Source of the DNA: Nucisporomicrobium flavum
GTDB taxonomy: Bacteria > Actinomycetota > Actinomycetes > Mycobacteriales > Micromonosporaceae
Direction of reading: 5' to 3'
DNA length: 64,000 nucleotides
Assembly (NCBI RefSeq): GCF_016464385.1
Contig: NZ_JADMLH010000002.1
Span: 756,735-820,734, forward strand
A program made the position numbers and the translations under genes. Within the stretch, counting starts at the first letter, position 1. Each line of letters opens with the position of its first letter. Below the pieces are notes generated by a model that ran no database searches, was not told the origin of the DNA, and was given only the letters and a program-made list of their open reading frames with translations. Below, in pieces: positions 40,312 through 48,900 of this stretch.

Positions 40312-40323
40312 CTCCCGCGAGTT

Positions 40324-40338
40324 GTTTATGACGTAAAC
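40324..40338. promoter_or_regulatory. Candidate TetR operator, copy 2
   Basis: GTTTA-TGACG-TAAAC, 13 nt after the TetR stop and 116 nt before the PRC-barrel gene. The same bases also fit a SigF-type element, with GTTT 15 nt before GGGCAC. Confidence 0.55.
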
Positions 40339-40454
40339 GGCAGGGCACTTTCCGGGGTGCAACGACGTCGCCGAAACAGCTGAATGCCCCCCGTGGCGAC
40401 GTCCATGCGTCCATCCCAGTGCGATCGGCGATCGCCTGTACCCCCGGAGGCCCC

Positions 40455-41207
40455 ATGATCACCCAGAACGACCTGTCCCGGCTCGACGGCACCGACGTGT
40501 ACGACACCGACGGCGACAAGATCGGCTCGGTCGGCCAGGTGTACCTGGACAACACCACCGGCGAGCCCGAGTGGGTGTCGGTGAAGACCGGCCTGTTCGG
40601 CACCAAGGAGACGTTCGTCCCGCTCGAGCGGGCGAGCTTCGGCGAGGACCGCGTCGTCGTCGCGTACGACAAGGCGCGGGTCAAGGATGCGCCGCGGGTC
40701 GACCCGGACGGCGAGCTCAGCGCGGGCGAGGAGCGCGAGCTGTACACGTTCTACGGCCTGTCCGCGGGCAACGGCGGCGAGTACGCCGAGTACCGCGAGG
40801 ACACCGCCACCACCGCGACCACGGGCGGCGGCGACGACGCGATGACCCGGTCGGAGGAGCGGCTCGTCGCCGACACCCGGACCGAGCGGGCCGGCACCGC
40901 GCGGCTGCGCAAGTACGTGGTGACCGAGCGGGAGCAGGTCCGCGTACCGGTCTCGCACGAGGAGGTCCGCCTCGAGCGCGAGCCGATCACCGAGGCCAAC
41001 CGGGGCGACGCGTTCAGCGGCCCCGACATCAGCGAGGCCGAGCACGAGGTCACGCTGCACGCCGAGCGCCCGGTGGTGGAGACCGAGGCGGTGCCGGTGG
41101 AGCGCGTACGCCTCGGCAAGGAGACCGTCCGCGACGAGGAGACCGTCAGCGGCGAGGTCCGCAAGGAGCAGATCGAGTTCGACGGCCCGGAGGGTCGCAA
41201 CCGCTGA
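40455..41207 (+). CDS. PRC-barrel plus DUF2382 (YsnF/AvaK) protein
   Basis: A 250-residue acidic protein from ATG behind GGAGG. Residues 5-80 are a PRC-barrel (LDGTDVYDTDGDKIGSVGQV, VKTGLFGTKETFVPLERASF), and about 130-250 a DUF2382 domain (MTRSEERLVADTRTERAGTA, KYVVTEREQVRVPVSHEEVR, ERVRLGKETVRDEETVSGEV). This fusion is a common actinobacterial stress protein of unknown biochemistry. A second DUF2382-only gene follows after 67 nt. Context with STAS genes points to a general stress regulon (inference). Confidence 0.88.
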   Translation: MITQNDLSRLDGTDVYDTDGDKIGSVGQVYLDNTTGEPEWVSVKTGLFGTKETFVPLERASFGEDRVVVAYDKARVKDAPRVDPDGELSAGEERELYTFYGLSAGNGGEYAEYREDTATTATTGGGDDAMTRSEERLVADTRTERAGTARLRKYVVTEREQVRVPVSHEEVRLEREPITEANRGDAFSGPDISEAEHEVTLHAERPVVETEAVPVERVRLGKETVRDEETVSGEVRKEQIEFDGPEGRNR

Positions 41208-41274
41208 CCAGGCGGCGCCCGGGCCCGTTCCGCGCGGGCCCGGGCCGCGCCGGCCGGCACGGAGGGCTGGAACC

Positions 41275-41721
41275 ATGAGCATCGCCGATGGGAACGACCT
41301 CGGCTCCGACGACGCGATGACCCGCTCGGAGGAGCGGCTCGTCGCCTCCACCGAGGTGTACGAGGCGGGACGCGCCCGCCTGCGCAAGCACGTCGTCACG
41401 GAGGAAGTGCAGATCACCGTCCAGGTACGCCGCGAGGAGCTCCGCCTGGAACGCGAGCAGATCGCCGAGGGCGGCCGTGAGCTGGTGCACGATCCGGACG
41501 TGTTCGGGCCGCGCGAGGTGTTCGAGACGCCCGAGGGCGGTGTCATCTACGAGGTCACGTTGCACGAGGAGCGGCCCGTGGTCACCACGGAGATCGTTCC
41601 GGTGGAGCGGGTACGCCTCTCGAAGCTCGTGCACACCGACGCGCACGTGTTCGCGGGCGAGGTCCGCAAGGAACGCATCGAGGCGGAGCTGCCGGGGCAG
41701 GACCCGACCGCGCTGGACTGA
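41275..41721 (+). CDS. DUF2382 (YsnF/AvaK) stress protein
   Basis: A 148-residue protein that is essentially one DUF2382 domain: MTRSEERLVASTEVYEAGRA, HVVTEEVQITVQVRREELRL, EVTLHEERPVVTTEIVPVER and VHTDAHVFAGEVRKERIEAE. It lacks the PRC-barrel of the upstream paralogue and looks like a partial duplicate of its C-terminal part, diverged to roughly half identity by eye. Cytoplasmic, acidic, function unknown. Confidence 0.88.
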   Translation: MSIADGNDLGSDDAMTRSEERLVASTEVYEAGRARLRKHVVTEEVQITVQVRREELRLEREQIAEGGRELVHDPDVFGPREVFETPEGGVIYEVTLHEERPVVTTEIVPVERVRLSKLVHTDAHVFAGEVRKERIEAELPGQDPTALD

Positions 41722-41748
41722 CCGTGCCGGGCTGACCGTGCCGGGCTG
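41721..41748 (+). repeat. Two tandem 14-bp repeats after the DUF2382 gene
   Basis: ACCGTGCCGGGCTG occurs twice head to tail immediately after the stop codon, followed by ACCGG. It fills most of the 33-nt gap to the convergent STAS gene. No hairpin of note. Confidence 0.6.
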
Positions 41749-41754
41749 ACCGGC

Positions 41755-42060
41755 TCAGGTGCCGGTGAGGGTGTCGTACAGGTCGGTGAGCTCGAGGACC
41801 AGGCGGACGTTCGGGTGCACCCCGGTGATCCGGAACGTCCGTCCGGCCCGCGCGGCCTCGGCGTAGGACCGGTCCATCGCGGCGATACCGGACGAGTCGC
41901 AGAACGTGAGGCCGCTCAGGTCGGCGACCACCGCGGTGGCGCCGTCGGCGAGGGCGGCGGACACCGCGGCGCTCAGCTCGTCGGCGGTGACCATGTCGAG
42001 CTCCCCGGCGACGCGCAGGCGTACGCCACCGTCGTCGGAGGCGTGCCGCTCAATGATCAC
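41755..42060 (-). CDS. STAS-domain anti-sigma factor antagonist
   Basis: A 101-residue protein: VRLRVAGELDMVTADELSAA, ATAVVADLSGLTFCDSSGIA with the D-S-S-G phosphorylation site, and TFRITGVHPNVRLVLELTDL. It is the canonical STAS length and pattern. It is the last gene of a long minus-strand block that begins near 48 kb and includes ctaD 18 nt upstream, but may be transcribed separately. Confidence 0.88.
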   Translation of the reverse strand: MIIERHASDDGGVRLRVAGELDMVTADELSAAVSAALADGATAVVADLSGLTFCDSSGIAAMDRSYAEAARAGRTFRITGVHPNVRLVLELTDLYDTLTGT

Positions 42061-42078
42061 GCAGCGATTCTAGAGCGC

Positions 42079-43827
42079 TCAGCTGTCGGTGCGGTCCTCC
42101 TGATACGTGGCGCCGCCGTGGGACTCGCTGGTGAGCGGGCGGGCGCCGCCTTCCGGCGGGCCGGCCACCGACTGGCCGCCCGCGGCGAGTTCGGGGAACT
42201 TCGCGTCGAAGGCCGGGCGCTCGGAGCGGATACGCGGCATGTGGTCGAAGTTGCGCAGCGGCGGCGGGCAGCTCGTCGCCCATTCCAGCGAGTTGCCGTG
42301 GCCCCAGGGATCGTCCACCGTGACCAGCGGGCCCGCCCGGTACGAGTGCCAGACGTTGTACAGGAACGGCAGCGTCGAGGCGCCCAGCACGAACGAGCCG
42401 AGCGTGGAGATCATGTTGAGCGTGGTGAACCCGTCGGTGGGCAGGTAGTCGGCGTAGCGGCGGGGCATGCCCTCGGCGCCGAGCCAGTGCTGCACCAGGA
42501 AGGTGGTGTGGAAACCGACGAACGTCAGCCAGAAATGGACCTTCCCGAGCCGGTCGTCGAGCATCCGGCCGAACATCTTCGGGAACCAGAAATAGGTCCC
42601 GGCGAAGACGGCGAACACGATGGTGCCGAACAGCACGTAATGGAAGTGCGCCACCACGAAGTACGTGTCGTGGACATGGAAGTCGACCGGGGGAGCGGCC
42701 AGCAGCACGCCGGTGAGCCCGCCGAACAGGAACGTCACCATGAACCCGAGCGCGAACAGCATGGGCGTCTCGAGGCTGATCTGGCCGCGCCACATCGTGC
42801 CGATCCAGGTGAAGAACTTCAGCCCGGTCGGCACGGCGATGAGGAAGCTCAGCAGGCTGAAGAACGGCAGCAGCACCTGGCCGGTGGCGAACATGTGGTG
42901 CGCCCACACGCTCATGGACAGCCCGGCGATCGCGAGCGTGGCGCCGACCAGGCCCTTGTAGCCGAAGACCGGCTTGCGGCTGAACACCGGGATGACCTCG
43001 GTGACCATGCCGAAGAACGGCAGCGCCACCACGTACACCTCGGGGTGGCCGAAGAACCAGAACAGGTGTTGCCACAGCATCGGGCCGGACGTGCCGACGT
43101 CGTACACGTGCGCGCCGAGGATGCGGTCGGCGGCCAGGGCGAACAGCGCGGCGGCCAGGAACGGGAAGATCAGGATGACCAGCAGGCTCGTGACCAGGAT
43201 GTTCCAGGTGAAGATCGGCATCCGGAACATCGTCATGCCGGGCGCCCGCAGCGTCAGGATCGTGGTGATGATGTTGACGCCGCCGAGGATCGTGCCCAGC
43301 CCGGACACGGCCAGGCCGACCACCCAGGCGTTCCCGCCGATGCCGGGTGAGTGCGTGGAGTCGCTGAGCGGCGTGTACGCGGTCCAGCCGAAGTCCGCGG
43401 CGCCGCCCGGGGTCAGGAAGCCGCCCAGCGCGATCAGGCCGCCGAAGAAGTAGAGCCAGTACGCGAACGAGTTGAGCCGCGGGAACGCCACGTCCGGCGC
43501 GCCGATCTGCAGCGGCACGATGTAGTTGGCGAAGGCGAACACGATCGGCGTCGCGAAGAACAGCAGCATGATCGTGCCGTGCATGGTGAACAGCTGGTTG
43601 TACTGCTCCGGCGACAGGTACTGCATGCCGGGCTGTGCGAGCTCGCCGCGCATCAGCAGCGCGAGGAAGCCGCCGATCATGAACCAGGCGAACGACGTGA
43701 ACAGATACATGATCCCGATCTGTTTCGCGTCGGTGGTGCGCAGCATGCGCGCGAGCGCGTTACCTCTGACCTGTCGCCGGACGGGCCAGGGGCGGGTCAC
43801 GATCGGTCTCGGCTGGACGGTGGTCAT
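42079..43827 (-). CDS. ctaD: Cytochrome c oxidase subunit I
   Basis: A 582-residue aa3-type oxidase subunit I with twelve membrane helices. Ligands and motifs are intact: [15 protein letters not shown] (low-spin heme His), [14 protein letters not shown] (CuB His and the cross-linked Tyr), [11 protein letters not shown] (CuB His pair) and [18 protein letters not shown] (heme a3/a ligands). It reduces oxygen to water at the inner membrane and pumps protons. Start at ATG behind GGAGG. It stands alone here: no ctaC, ctaE or qcr genes are nearby, so this may be a second ctaD copy. Confidence 0.96.
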   Translation of the reverse strand: MTTVQPRPIVTRPWPVRRQVRGNALARMLRTTDAKQIGIMYLFTSFAWFMIGGFLALLMRGELAQPGMQYLSPEQYNQLFTMHGTIMLLFFATPIVFAFANYIVPLQIGAPDVAFPRLNSFAYWLYFFGGLIALGGFLTPGGAADFGWTAYTPLSDSTHSPGIGGNAWVVGLAVSGLGTILGGVNIITTILTLRAPGMTMFRMPIFTWNILVTSLLVILIFPFLAAALFALAADRILGAHVYDVGTSGPMLWQHLFWFFGHPEVYVVALPFFGMVTEVIPVFSRKPVFGYKGLVGATLAIAGLSMSVWAHHMFATGQVLLPFFSLLSFLIAVPTGLKFFTWIGTMWRGQISLETPMLFALGFMVTFLFGGLTGVLLAAPPVDFHVHDTYFVVAHFHYVLFGTIVFAVFAGTYFWFPKMFGRMLDDRLGKVHFWLTFVGFHTTFLVQHWLGAEGMPRRYADYLPTDGFTTLNMISTLGSFVLGASTLPFLYNVWHSYRAGPLVTVDDPWGHGNSLEWATSCPPPLRNFDHMPRIRSERPAFDAKFPELAAGGQSVAGPPEGGARPLTSESHGGATYQEDRTDS

Positions 43828-43906
43828 GGGCGACCTCCGGTAGCGGCGAATGTCGATCCGGCGTCTCGAACTTACGCCGCTCGGGCGGCGAGCGCAGCAG
43901 TCCCGG

Positions 43907-44470
43907 TCAATGTCGGTCGGCGTGACCGGTGACCTCGACCGGGACGGTGAAGACGCCACCGGGGCAGGCCGCGTTCCCGTCCGCCGCCATCCGCAGGCCG
44001 TCCGGCACGGTGAACACCGCCACGTTGTTGGCGGCCACGCGCCAGCGTACGGATGAGGAGCGCTCGGTGAAGGTGACCGCGGGTCGCCGGCAGCCCGCCT
44101 CGCGGTGTTCGGCGTCGGCGACCACGTTGCCGGGCCCGGGCTCCACGGAGGTGACGACGATCGGGTAAGGGTTCTGGTTGGCGACCGTCACCGTGAGCGC
44201 GCCGACTCCTCCCGGCTGCAGCGGCGTGTCCAGGCTGGACTTGCCGAGCAGGGCCATCGAGACGAACGAACCGGGCCGCGCACCGCCGGCGTCGGTGATC
44301 GTCCAGTACGCCCAGACCGCGCCGGCGTTGACCAGGGCGGCCGTGGCAGCGGCTCCCGCGAGGACGACTCTGGCGCGCCCGTCGAGCCGGGGCCGCCGGA
44401 TTCGTGGAGCGGGTGGCGCGGGGTCGCCCTCCGCGATGCCCGGGAGGCCCGAGACAGCGGGGACGCGCAT
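43907..44470 (-). CDS. Exported two-cysteine protein, WAYW family (paralogue A)
   Basis: A 187-residue protein with a proline-rich cytoplasmic start, one membrane helix ([20 protein letters not shown]) running into [20 protein letters not shown], then a beta-sandwich. The pattern [31 protein letters not shown] and [16 protein letters not shown] matches the paralogues at 46976 and 47548. The cysteines GC and AC-x-G-x2-FT are the only conserved ones and probably pair. The leader resembles SipW substrates. Function unknown; structural surface role is inferred. Confidence 0.75.
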   Translation of the reverse strand: MRVPAVSGLPGIAEGDPAPPAPRIRRPRLDGRARVVLAGAAATAALVNAGAVWAYWTITDAGGARPGSFVSMALLGKSSLDTPLQPGGVGALTVTVANQNPYPIVVTSVEPGPGNVVADAEHREAGCRRPAVTFTERSSSVRWRVAANNVAVFTVPDGLRMAADGNAACPGGVFTVPVEVTGHADRH

Positions 44471-44721
44471 ACGGAGCTCCTCCTGCGGTTCGGATGCTCG
44501 ACGGAGTCCCCACAGTGCCCGATTCGTCGCCTTGTGCGGGATCGGCGTTCGGTCCGTCCCGGGCGGCCGGTCGACCGGAAGGGTCGAGCCCTCCGAGCTA
44601 ACCCGGCCGGGCGAGGAGCGGCGCGCCCGGTCAGCTCCACGGGCGCCGCGGTTCGCCGGGCGCCACGGTCATGACCAGGAAGAATGGGGGTCTAGCAGCA
44701 TCCGCGGGCGGAGGGCAAACC

Positions 44722-45063
44722 TCAGCGTGTCCCGGAGCGGCGGCGCCGGCGCCCGGACTTGGGCTGCGGCTGGGACTGGATGCGCCGGCGCGACTGGCCG
44801 ACGAGATGCTGACGGTCCGGGCTCTCCGCCGCCGCGGGGGAGAAGTCACCCTCGGCGTCCGCCGCTGCCGGGTCCTGCTGGCGCTTGCGGATGGCCATGT
44901 CGAACATGGAGTTGGAGGCCTGGTCGTAGCCGTTGCGATAGGCCTCGTCGCGGTCGAGGCCCTGCTTGTACCACTGGTGGATGCGGCCGGCCGCGTACCC
45001 GCTGGCGATGACGAACGCGAGCGCGAACAGGGCCTGGATGATGCTGTTGCCGGGAACGGTCAT
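44722..45063 (-). CDS. Small HQWY membrane protein (paralogue 1)
   Basis: A 113-residue protein: one N-terminal membrane helix (IIQALFALAFVIASGYAAGR) followed by IHQWYKQGLDRDEAYRNGYD-QAS and a charged tail with a very basic end (GRRRRRSGTR). The helix and the HQWY-x2-G-x-DRD-x-A-x-R-x-GY-x-QAS segment are shared with the neighbour at 45088. The family is not one I can name. Probably anchored in the cytoplasmic membrane with the tail inside. Confidence 0.7.
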   Translation of the reverse strand: MTVPGNSIIQALFALAFVIASGYAAGRIHQWYKQGLDRDEAYRNGYDQASNSMFDMAIRKRQQDPAAADAEGDFSPAAAESPDRQHLVGQSRRRIQSQPQPKSGRRRRRSGTR

Positions 45064-45087
45064 GGCGGTCCGGTACTTCCCTACGGG

Positions 45088-45429
45088 TCAGGCCTGGTGC
45101 GGTAACAGGCGGGTGTGCTCGATGCGGCCGCCGGCGGAGTCGACCGGGGTGCGCTCGGGAAGGTGGTGGAGCGGGACGACGGCGCGGACCCCGGGGGCGA
45201 CGGTCGCGGCCGGGCGCGGCGCGGCGACCGGCGCCGGCTTGACCGGGTGGTTGCGCACCGCGAGCTGGAACAGGGTGTGCGACGCCTGGTTGTAGCCCTC
45301 CCGGAACGCGACATCACGATCGAAGCCGTGCCGGTACCACTGGTGCACCCGCCCCGCGACGTACGCGGTGAAGATGACCATGGCGACGGACAGGGCGAGC
45401 TGGATGGCGATCGAACCGGATGGCGTCAT
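45088..45429 (-). CDS. Small HQWY membrane protein (paralogue 2)
   Basis: A 113-residue protein of the same length as its neighbour 24 nt downstream. One membrane helix (AIQLALSVAMVIFTAYVAGR), then VHQWYRHGFDRDVAFREGYN-QAS and a Pro/Ala-rich tail instead of a basic one. The pair arose by duplication. Lying between genes for exported beta-sandwich proteins, they may be membrane partners of these; that is inference. Confidence 0.7.
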   Translation of the reverse strand: MTPSGSIAIQLALSVAMVIFTAYVAGRVHQWYRHGFDRDVAFREGYNQASHTLFQLAVRNHPVKPAPVAAPRPAATVAPGVRAVVPLHHLPERTPVDSAGGRIEHTRLLPHQA

Positions 45430-45575
45430 ACGACGATCCTATTTGTTGCCCCATGGAAACCGTGACACCTGTAAAGGCAGTTGGCGTAAACGGCCGTCGT
45501 CCGGAATTTAGCTGTTTGTTCAGGGTGTTTCGCCGTGACAGGAACGCGCTTTTATGAACTTCGACGGGTGTCTAG

Positions 45576-46424
45576 TCAGCCCGGAATGACGGCGTCGATC
45601 GCCGAGCCGATCGGCGTATCCTTTTCCATGTCCCCATCGTTTTTATCGGTTCCCTCGGGCGCACCGGACGACGGTTTCCCGGCGTCCGGAGCCGACGCGG
45701 ACTCCTCCGGCGGCGCGGGCGGCTTGTGCACCGGCGGCGGCTGCACCTGATCCGGTGCCGGGGTTGTCGACGTGGACACGACCGGCTCCGGCTCACCCCG
45801 GCCGTCCGCGGCGCCCGCCTGCGGGACGACGACGACCTCGCCCGGCGCCGAGGTGCTCACCCCGGGCGCCGGGACGAGCGGGGAACCGTCGGCGCCCGGC
45901 ACCACGACCACGCCGTCGACCACGATCGGGGCCGCCTCACCGGGCAGCAGCGTCGGCTCGCTCGCCGGGCTCGGCTCGCCGGTCCAGAACGTGCCGTACG
46001 TAGCCGCCACCGTGTACGTCACCAGGTAGCCGGCCGGAGCGCTCTCGTCGACGCACCGCGCACCGGTGGCCGGCACGTCACAGGCGACCTGCGCGATCGG
46101 CCCGAGGTGCCGGGTAACCACGTACCGCTGCACCGGCGTACCCGGGGCGATCGTGACCCGGTCCCAGGCGATCCGCGGGCCCGCGGCGACGATGCCCTCC
46201 GCGGTGATCTGCGGCTCCCCGCCGGGCAGCTCCACCGTGGGTGCCTTCATGCGGGGAATGCCGGCGGCGTGCACGGTGAACTGCGCTTCCTCCGCGCCGA
46301 CATCCCAGTCGCCGTACGCGGCCACACCGGTGCCGATCGCCAGCGCGGTCGCCACGCCGACGAACGGCAGGGGCGACCGCAGAAAACGAATCGACTGTCC
46401 GGTACGGGTACGCCGATGCCTCAC
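45576..46424 (-). CDS. Exported protein with beta-sandwich and long Pro-rich tail
   Basis: A 282-residue protein overlapping the upstream gene as ATGA. An N-terminal helix (FVGVATALAIGTGVAAYGDW) leads into DVGAEEAQFTVHAAG, again like SipW substrates. A fibronectin-III-like domain follows (AWDRVTIAPGTPVQRYVVTR, GARCVDESAPAGYLVTYTVA with two cysteines). Residues about 165-270 are Pro/Val/Glu-rich, consistent with a cell-wall-spanning stalk, ending in SAIDAVIPG. No sortase motif is present. Confidence 0.7.
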   Translation of the reverse strand: MRHRRTRTGQSIRFLRSPLPFVGVATALAIGTGVAAYGDWDVGAEEAQFTVHAAGIPRMKAPTVELPGGEPQITAEGIVAAGPRIAWDRVTIAPGTPVQRYVVTRHLGPIAQVACDVPATGARCVDESAPAGYLVTYTVAATYGTFWTGEPSPASEPTLLPGEAAPIVVDGVVVVPGADGSPLVPAPGVSTSAPGEVVVVPQAGAADGRGEPEPVVSTSTTPAPDQVQPPPVHKPPAPPEESASAPDAGKPSSGAPEGTDKNDGDMEKDTPIGSAIDAVIPG

Positions 46425-46894
46425 CGGGCTGCCACGGTGGCGTCGGCCGTCAGGAGCACGGTGAACGTGGCCTCCTGGCAGGCGTCCACGACCGAGTTCG
46501 GCATGTGCAGCGGTACGGCCCCGGCCTCACGGCTGTCGCGCGCACCGACCCGGGCCGGCAGGGATCCGGTGTACGGCCCCACCTCCAGGTTGGACACGAC
46601 CGGCTCGCAGCCCGGCTTCGACGTGGCGGTCAGCCGCGCGTGCATCCCCGTCACCACGAGGTCGTGGCTCGAGGAGTTGGCGAGGGTCAGCACCAGCCGG
46701 CGTCGCGCGCCCGGGTAGAGGTCCTCGACCGCTGCTCCCCGTACGGTGAAAACGGGGTTGCTGCCGTCGGCACCCGGCGCGGCGGTGAGCGTCATCTGCT
46801 GGTCCGACGTCGAGGGATCGCGCAGGGCGACAGCCAGCCCGGCCGCGCCGACGACGGCCGCCGCGGCGACCACGGATTTGTGCCACCGGTGCAC
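46421..46894 (-). CDS. Exported two-cysteine protein, WAYW-related (paralogue B)
   Basis: A 157-residue protein from GTG (VHRWHKSVV) behind AGGAG at 7-nt spacing. One membrane helix, then a beta-sandwich with LVLTLANSSSHDLVVTGMHA, SKPGCEPVVSNLEVG and VDACQEATFTVLLTADATV. The GC and ACQ-x-ATFT cysteine motifs match paralogues at 43907, 46976 and 47548, although the WAYW segment itself is lost (AVALRDPST). Overlaps the next gene, so both are co-translated. Confidence 0.72.
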   Translation of the reverse strand: MHRWHKSVVAAAAVVGAAGLAVALRDPSTSDQQMTLTAAPGADGSNPVFTVRGAAVEDLYPGARRRLVLTLANSSSHDLVVTGMHARLTATSKPGCEPVVSNLEVGPYTGSLPARVGARDSREAGAVPLHMPNSVVDACQEATFTVLLTADATVAAR

Positions 46895-46975
46895 AGCGGA
46901 ACTCCTGACATGCTCGCGCCGACGGGAAAGGGGGAGCGTGGGCGGCGCGTCGGCCCGGATGCCCACGCCGATGGT

Positions 46976-47470
46976 TCAGGAAGCGCTGCTCAGCCCGGAG
47001 GCCTTCACCGGGATCGTGAAGGTCGCCCCCTGGCAGGCGCTGTCGGAGCTGTTCGTCATCCGCAGCCCGCCCGGGACGGTGAACACGCCGATGGTGTTCT
47101 TCGGGACCTGCCAGGACACCGGCAGCACGTCGGCGGAGAGGATCACACCGGTCTCCACGCACCCGGAATCGCGGTGGTCGGGGTCCGCGGTCACCTTGCC
47201 CTTGCCCGGGCTGATCGAGGTGATCTTCACCGGGAAGTCGTTCTGGTTGGTCACGGTCACCGCGAGGTCCGCGGTCGCGCCCGGGTACAGCGGCTTGCTC
47301 TCGTCGGACCGGCCCTGCAGCTTCAGCTCCACGGCCGTGCCCGCCACCGCGACGCCGGTGCCGGCGCCGCCCAGCGTCCAGTACGCCCAGGCGGCACCCG
47401 CGTTCACGATCACGGCGGCAGCGGCGGCGACGCTCAGGATCACCTTGCCGCGACGGTCGAGCTTGCGCAT
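46976..47470 (-). CDS. Exported two-cysteine protein, WAYW family (paralogue C)
   Basis: A 164-residue protein; the ATG at MRKLDRRGK is preferred because AAAGG lies 6 nt upstream of it. Membrane helix ILSVAAAAAVIVNAGAAWAY then WTLGGAG, beta-sandwich with ADLAVTVTNQNDFPVKITSI, DHRDSGCVETGVIL and DSACQGATFTIPVKASGL. Closest to paralogue A. The leader ends with the A-x-A-YWT pattern. Function unknown. Confidence 0.75.
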   Translation of the reverse strand: MRKLDRRGKVILSVAAAAAVIVNAGAAWAYWTLGGAGTGVAVAGTAVELKLQGRSDESKPLYPGATADLAVTVTNQNDFPVKITSISPGKGKVTADPDHRDSGCVETGVILSADVLPVSWQVPKNTIGVFTVPGGLRMTNSSDSACQGATFTIPVKASGLSSAS

Positions 47471-47547
47471 GCGCATCCTTTTCGGTGTCTGCTCATCGGT
47501 GGGCGACGGGGCGACGGCGAGGCCGCCACCGTGCCCCATCGCCGCCC

Positions 47548-48033
47548 TCACGCCGCGCTGACGGCGTCGAGGTGGACGTTGAACGTGAACGGCGCACCCT
47601 GGCAGGCATCCGCCGGGTCGGCGACCATCCGCAGCGGCCCTGCCCACGCGATCCGTGCGGTCGCCGGCTTGTCCTTGCTGCCGGCCGGGACGGTCGCCTC
47701 GTCCGGCAACGGCGCGTCGTTGACGACCTCGACGTTGTCCGTCGCGGCGCAACCCTCCTGCGGGGAGTCCAGCTGCTTCAGGTCGATGTCGGTGATGCGT
47801 ACGGGGAAGGCGTTCTGGTTCTCCACGGTCAGCAGCACCGTGGTCGCGTTGCCCGGGGTGAGCCCGCCCGCCAGCCCGGCGCTGGTGACCTTCAGCGTCA
47901 CCACGGAGCCGGCCTTCGCCTCGGCGGTGCCGGTACCGGTGAGGGTCCATGCCGCGTACGCCGCTCCCGCCGCGCCGACAGCGACGACCGAGGCGACGAC
48001 GACGGCGGTGGTCCGTCTACTGAGCTTGCGCAT
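47548..48033 (-). CDS. Exported two-cysteine protein, WAYW family (paralogue D)
   Basis: A 161-residue protein from ATG (MRKLSRR) behind GGAGGAAA, first gene of the block. Membrane helix AVVVASVVAVGAAGAAYAAW then TLTGTGTAEAKAGSVV, beta-sandwich with TVLLTVENQNAFPVRITDID, PQEGCAATDNVEVV and ADACQGAPFTFNVHLD. Shared cysteine motifs place it in the same family as A-C. About 870 nt of non-coding sequence lies upstream, which probably holds the promoter for the block. Confidence 0.75.
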   Translation of the reverse strand: MRKLSRRTTAVVVASVVAVGAAGAAYAAWTLTGTGTAEAKAGSVVTLKVTSAGLAGGLTPGNATTVLLTVENQNAFPVRITDIDLKQLDSPQEGCAATDNVEVVNDAPLPDEATVPAGSKDKPATARIAWAGPLRMVADPADACQGAPFTFNVHLDAVSAA

Positions 48034-48420
48034 CCGCGGTTTCCTCCTGCGAGACCTTGAACGTGGCCCCGGTCGCCGGGACGCGACCGGGGCCACGGGG
48101 AATGACCTGCCGAATGCGCCGATTCCGGTGGAGGCGGAAAGGGCGCGGCACAACATTCCCGGACCAAGGGCAGAAACGTGATCGGATGTCCGTGCGGCAT
48201 TCTCATCCGTTCGAAATCCCGTTTCTGCGCTCACCGGATTACCCCGTCCGGGGGACGGCGCGCCGCAAGCCACACCCGTCATCGATGCCCGACCGGCGCG
48301 CGGCGCCCGCCACAGCGGCGATGACCAGGGACGACATGCGATTAGCACCTTCCTCGGGGGTGGGGCAAATAAGCGGTGTTCGAGGTCTGACGTTTCGCGG
48401 CCGGTGTCCGGCCTGGATCA

Positions 48421-48456
48421 GGGGTCCCCGCCGCCGGGCGGGACGGCGAGGACCCC
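48421..48456. terminator. Hairpin A in the intergenic region
   Basis: GGGGTCC / GGACCCC (7 bp), one mismatch, then CGCCG / CGGCG (5 bp) around a 10-nt loop. Confidence 0.5.
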
Positions 48457-48575
48457 TGCAGAACCCGCCTGTCAGCACCACGGGCGGCGGGCCCACACCA
48501 TTGCGGCCGCTGACCGGGGGCATGCGACACGGCCGCGACGGTGAGGTCTGTGAATGATTTACGCTCGTCGAGTGC

Positions 48576-48608
48576 GGGCCCTCGGCGTTTTCTGGCCGCC
48601 GAGGACCC
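48576..48608. terminator. Hairpin B in the intergenic region
   Basis: GGGCCCTCGGCG / CGCCGAGGACCC, 12 bp with one mismatch, loop TTTTCTGGC. Confidence 0.5.
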
Positions 48609-48749
48609 GCCTGATCCGCACACGCGCCACGACACGGTCTGCGAATCTTTTTTCGTCACCTGCCGGGTTCGTAAGACAGCAGGCGCTCCGGAGCCGGCTA
48701 TCCGGCGCGGTCGTGGTTCATGGCGCATTCTCCTGACGCTTCGCTTGGT

Positions 48750-48784
48750 GAGACGCCGTCGCTTCGCAGGCAGGACGGCGTCTC
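48750..48784 (-). terminator. Hairpin C, possible terminator of the NUDIX gene
   Basis: GAGACGCCGTC / GACGGCGTCTC, perfect 11 bp with a 13-nt loop; short TCTCCT/AGGAGA flanks may extend it. It lies 117 nt beyond the NUDIX stop codon on the minus strand. Confidence 0.5.
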
Positions 48785-48900
48785 GTAGGAGAAAACGCCG
48801 TAGACACCGGTACGGAGATCGGGCGTCCGTTTCGCGGTTTTCGCGTTTTGATCATCGCCGTGCGCCCAACCGGTTTAGCCCAAGAGAGTGACGCGCGGGG

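Larger units (their letters stand above)
48034..48900. other. Long intergenic region with three hairpins, no convincing large gene
   Basis: Between two minus-strand genes. Open frames here lack ribosome sites or family resemblance. A 32-codon frame on the minus strand (48239-48337, MSSLVIAAVAGAARRSGIDD) has GAGGAAGG 10 nt upstream and may be a small peptide. Three strong hairpins lie at 48421-48456, 48576-48608 and 48750-48784. The part after 48640 has T-runs and lower G+C than its surroundings. The promoter of the exported-protein block should be within the first few hundred bases. Confidence 0.5.

Noticed and set aside
41815..43350. 511-codon open frame on the plus strand opposite ctaD
   Set aside because: Opposite a fully conserved oxidase gene; sequence is His/Gln/Glu-rich nonsense.
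48541..48891. 116-codon plus-strand frame in the hairpin region
   Set aside because: No ribosome site, very Arg-rich, interrupted by hairpins; not convincing as a protein.
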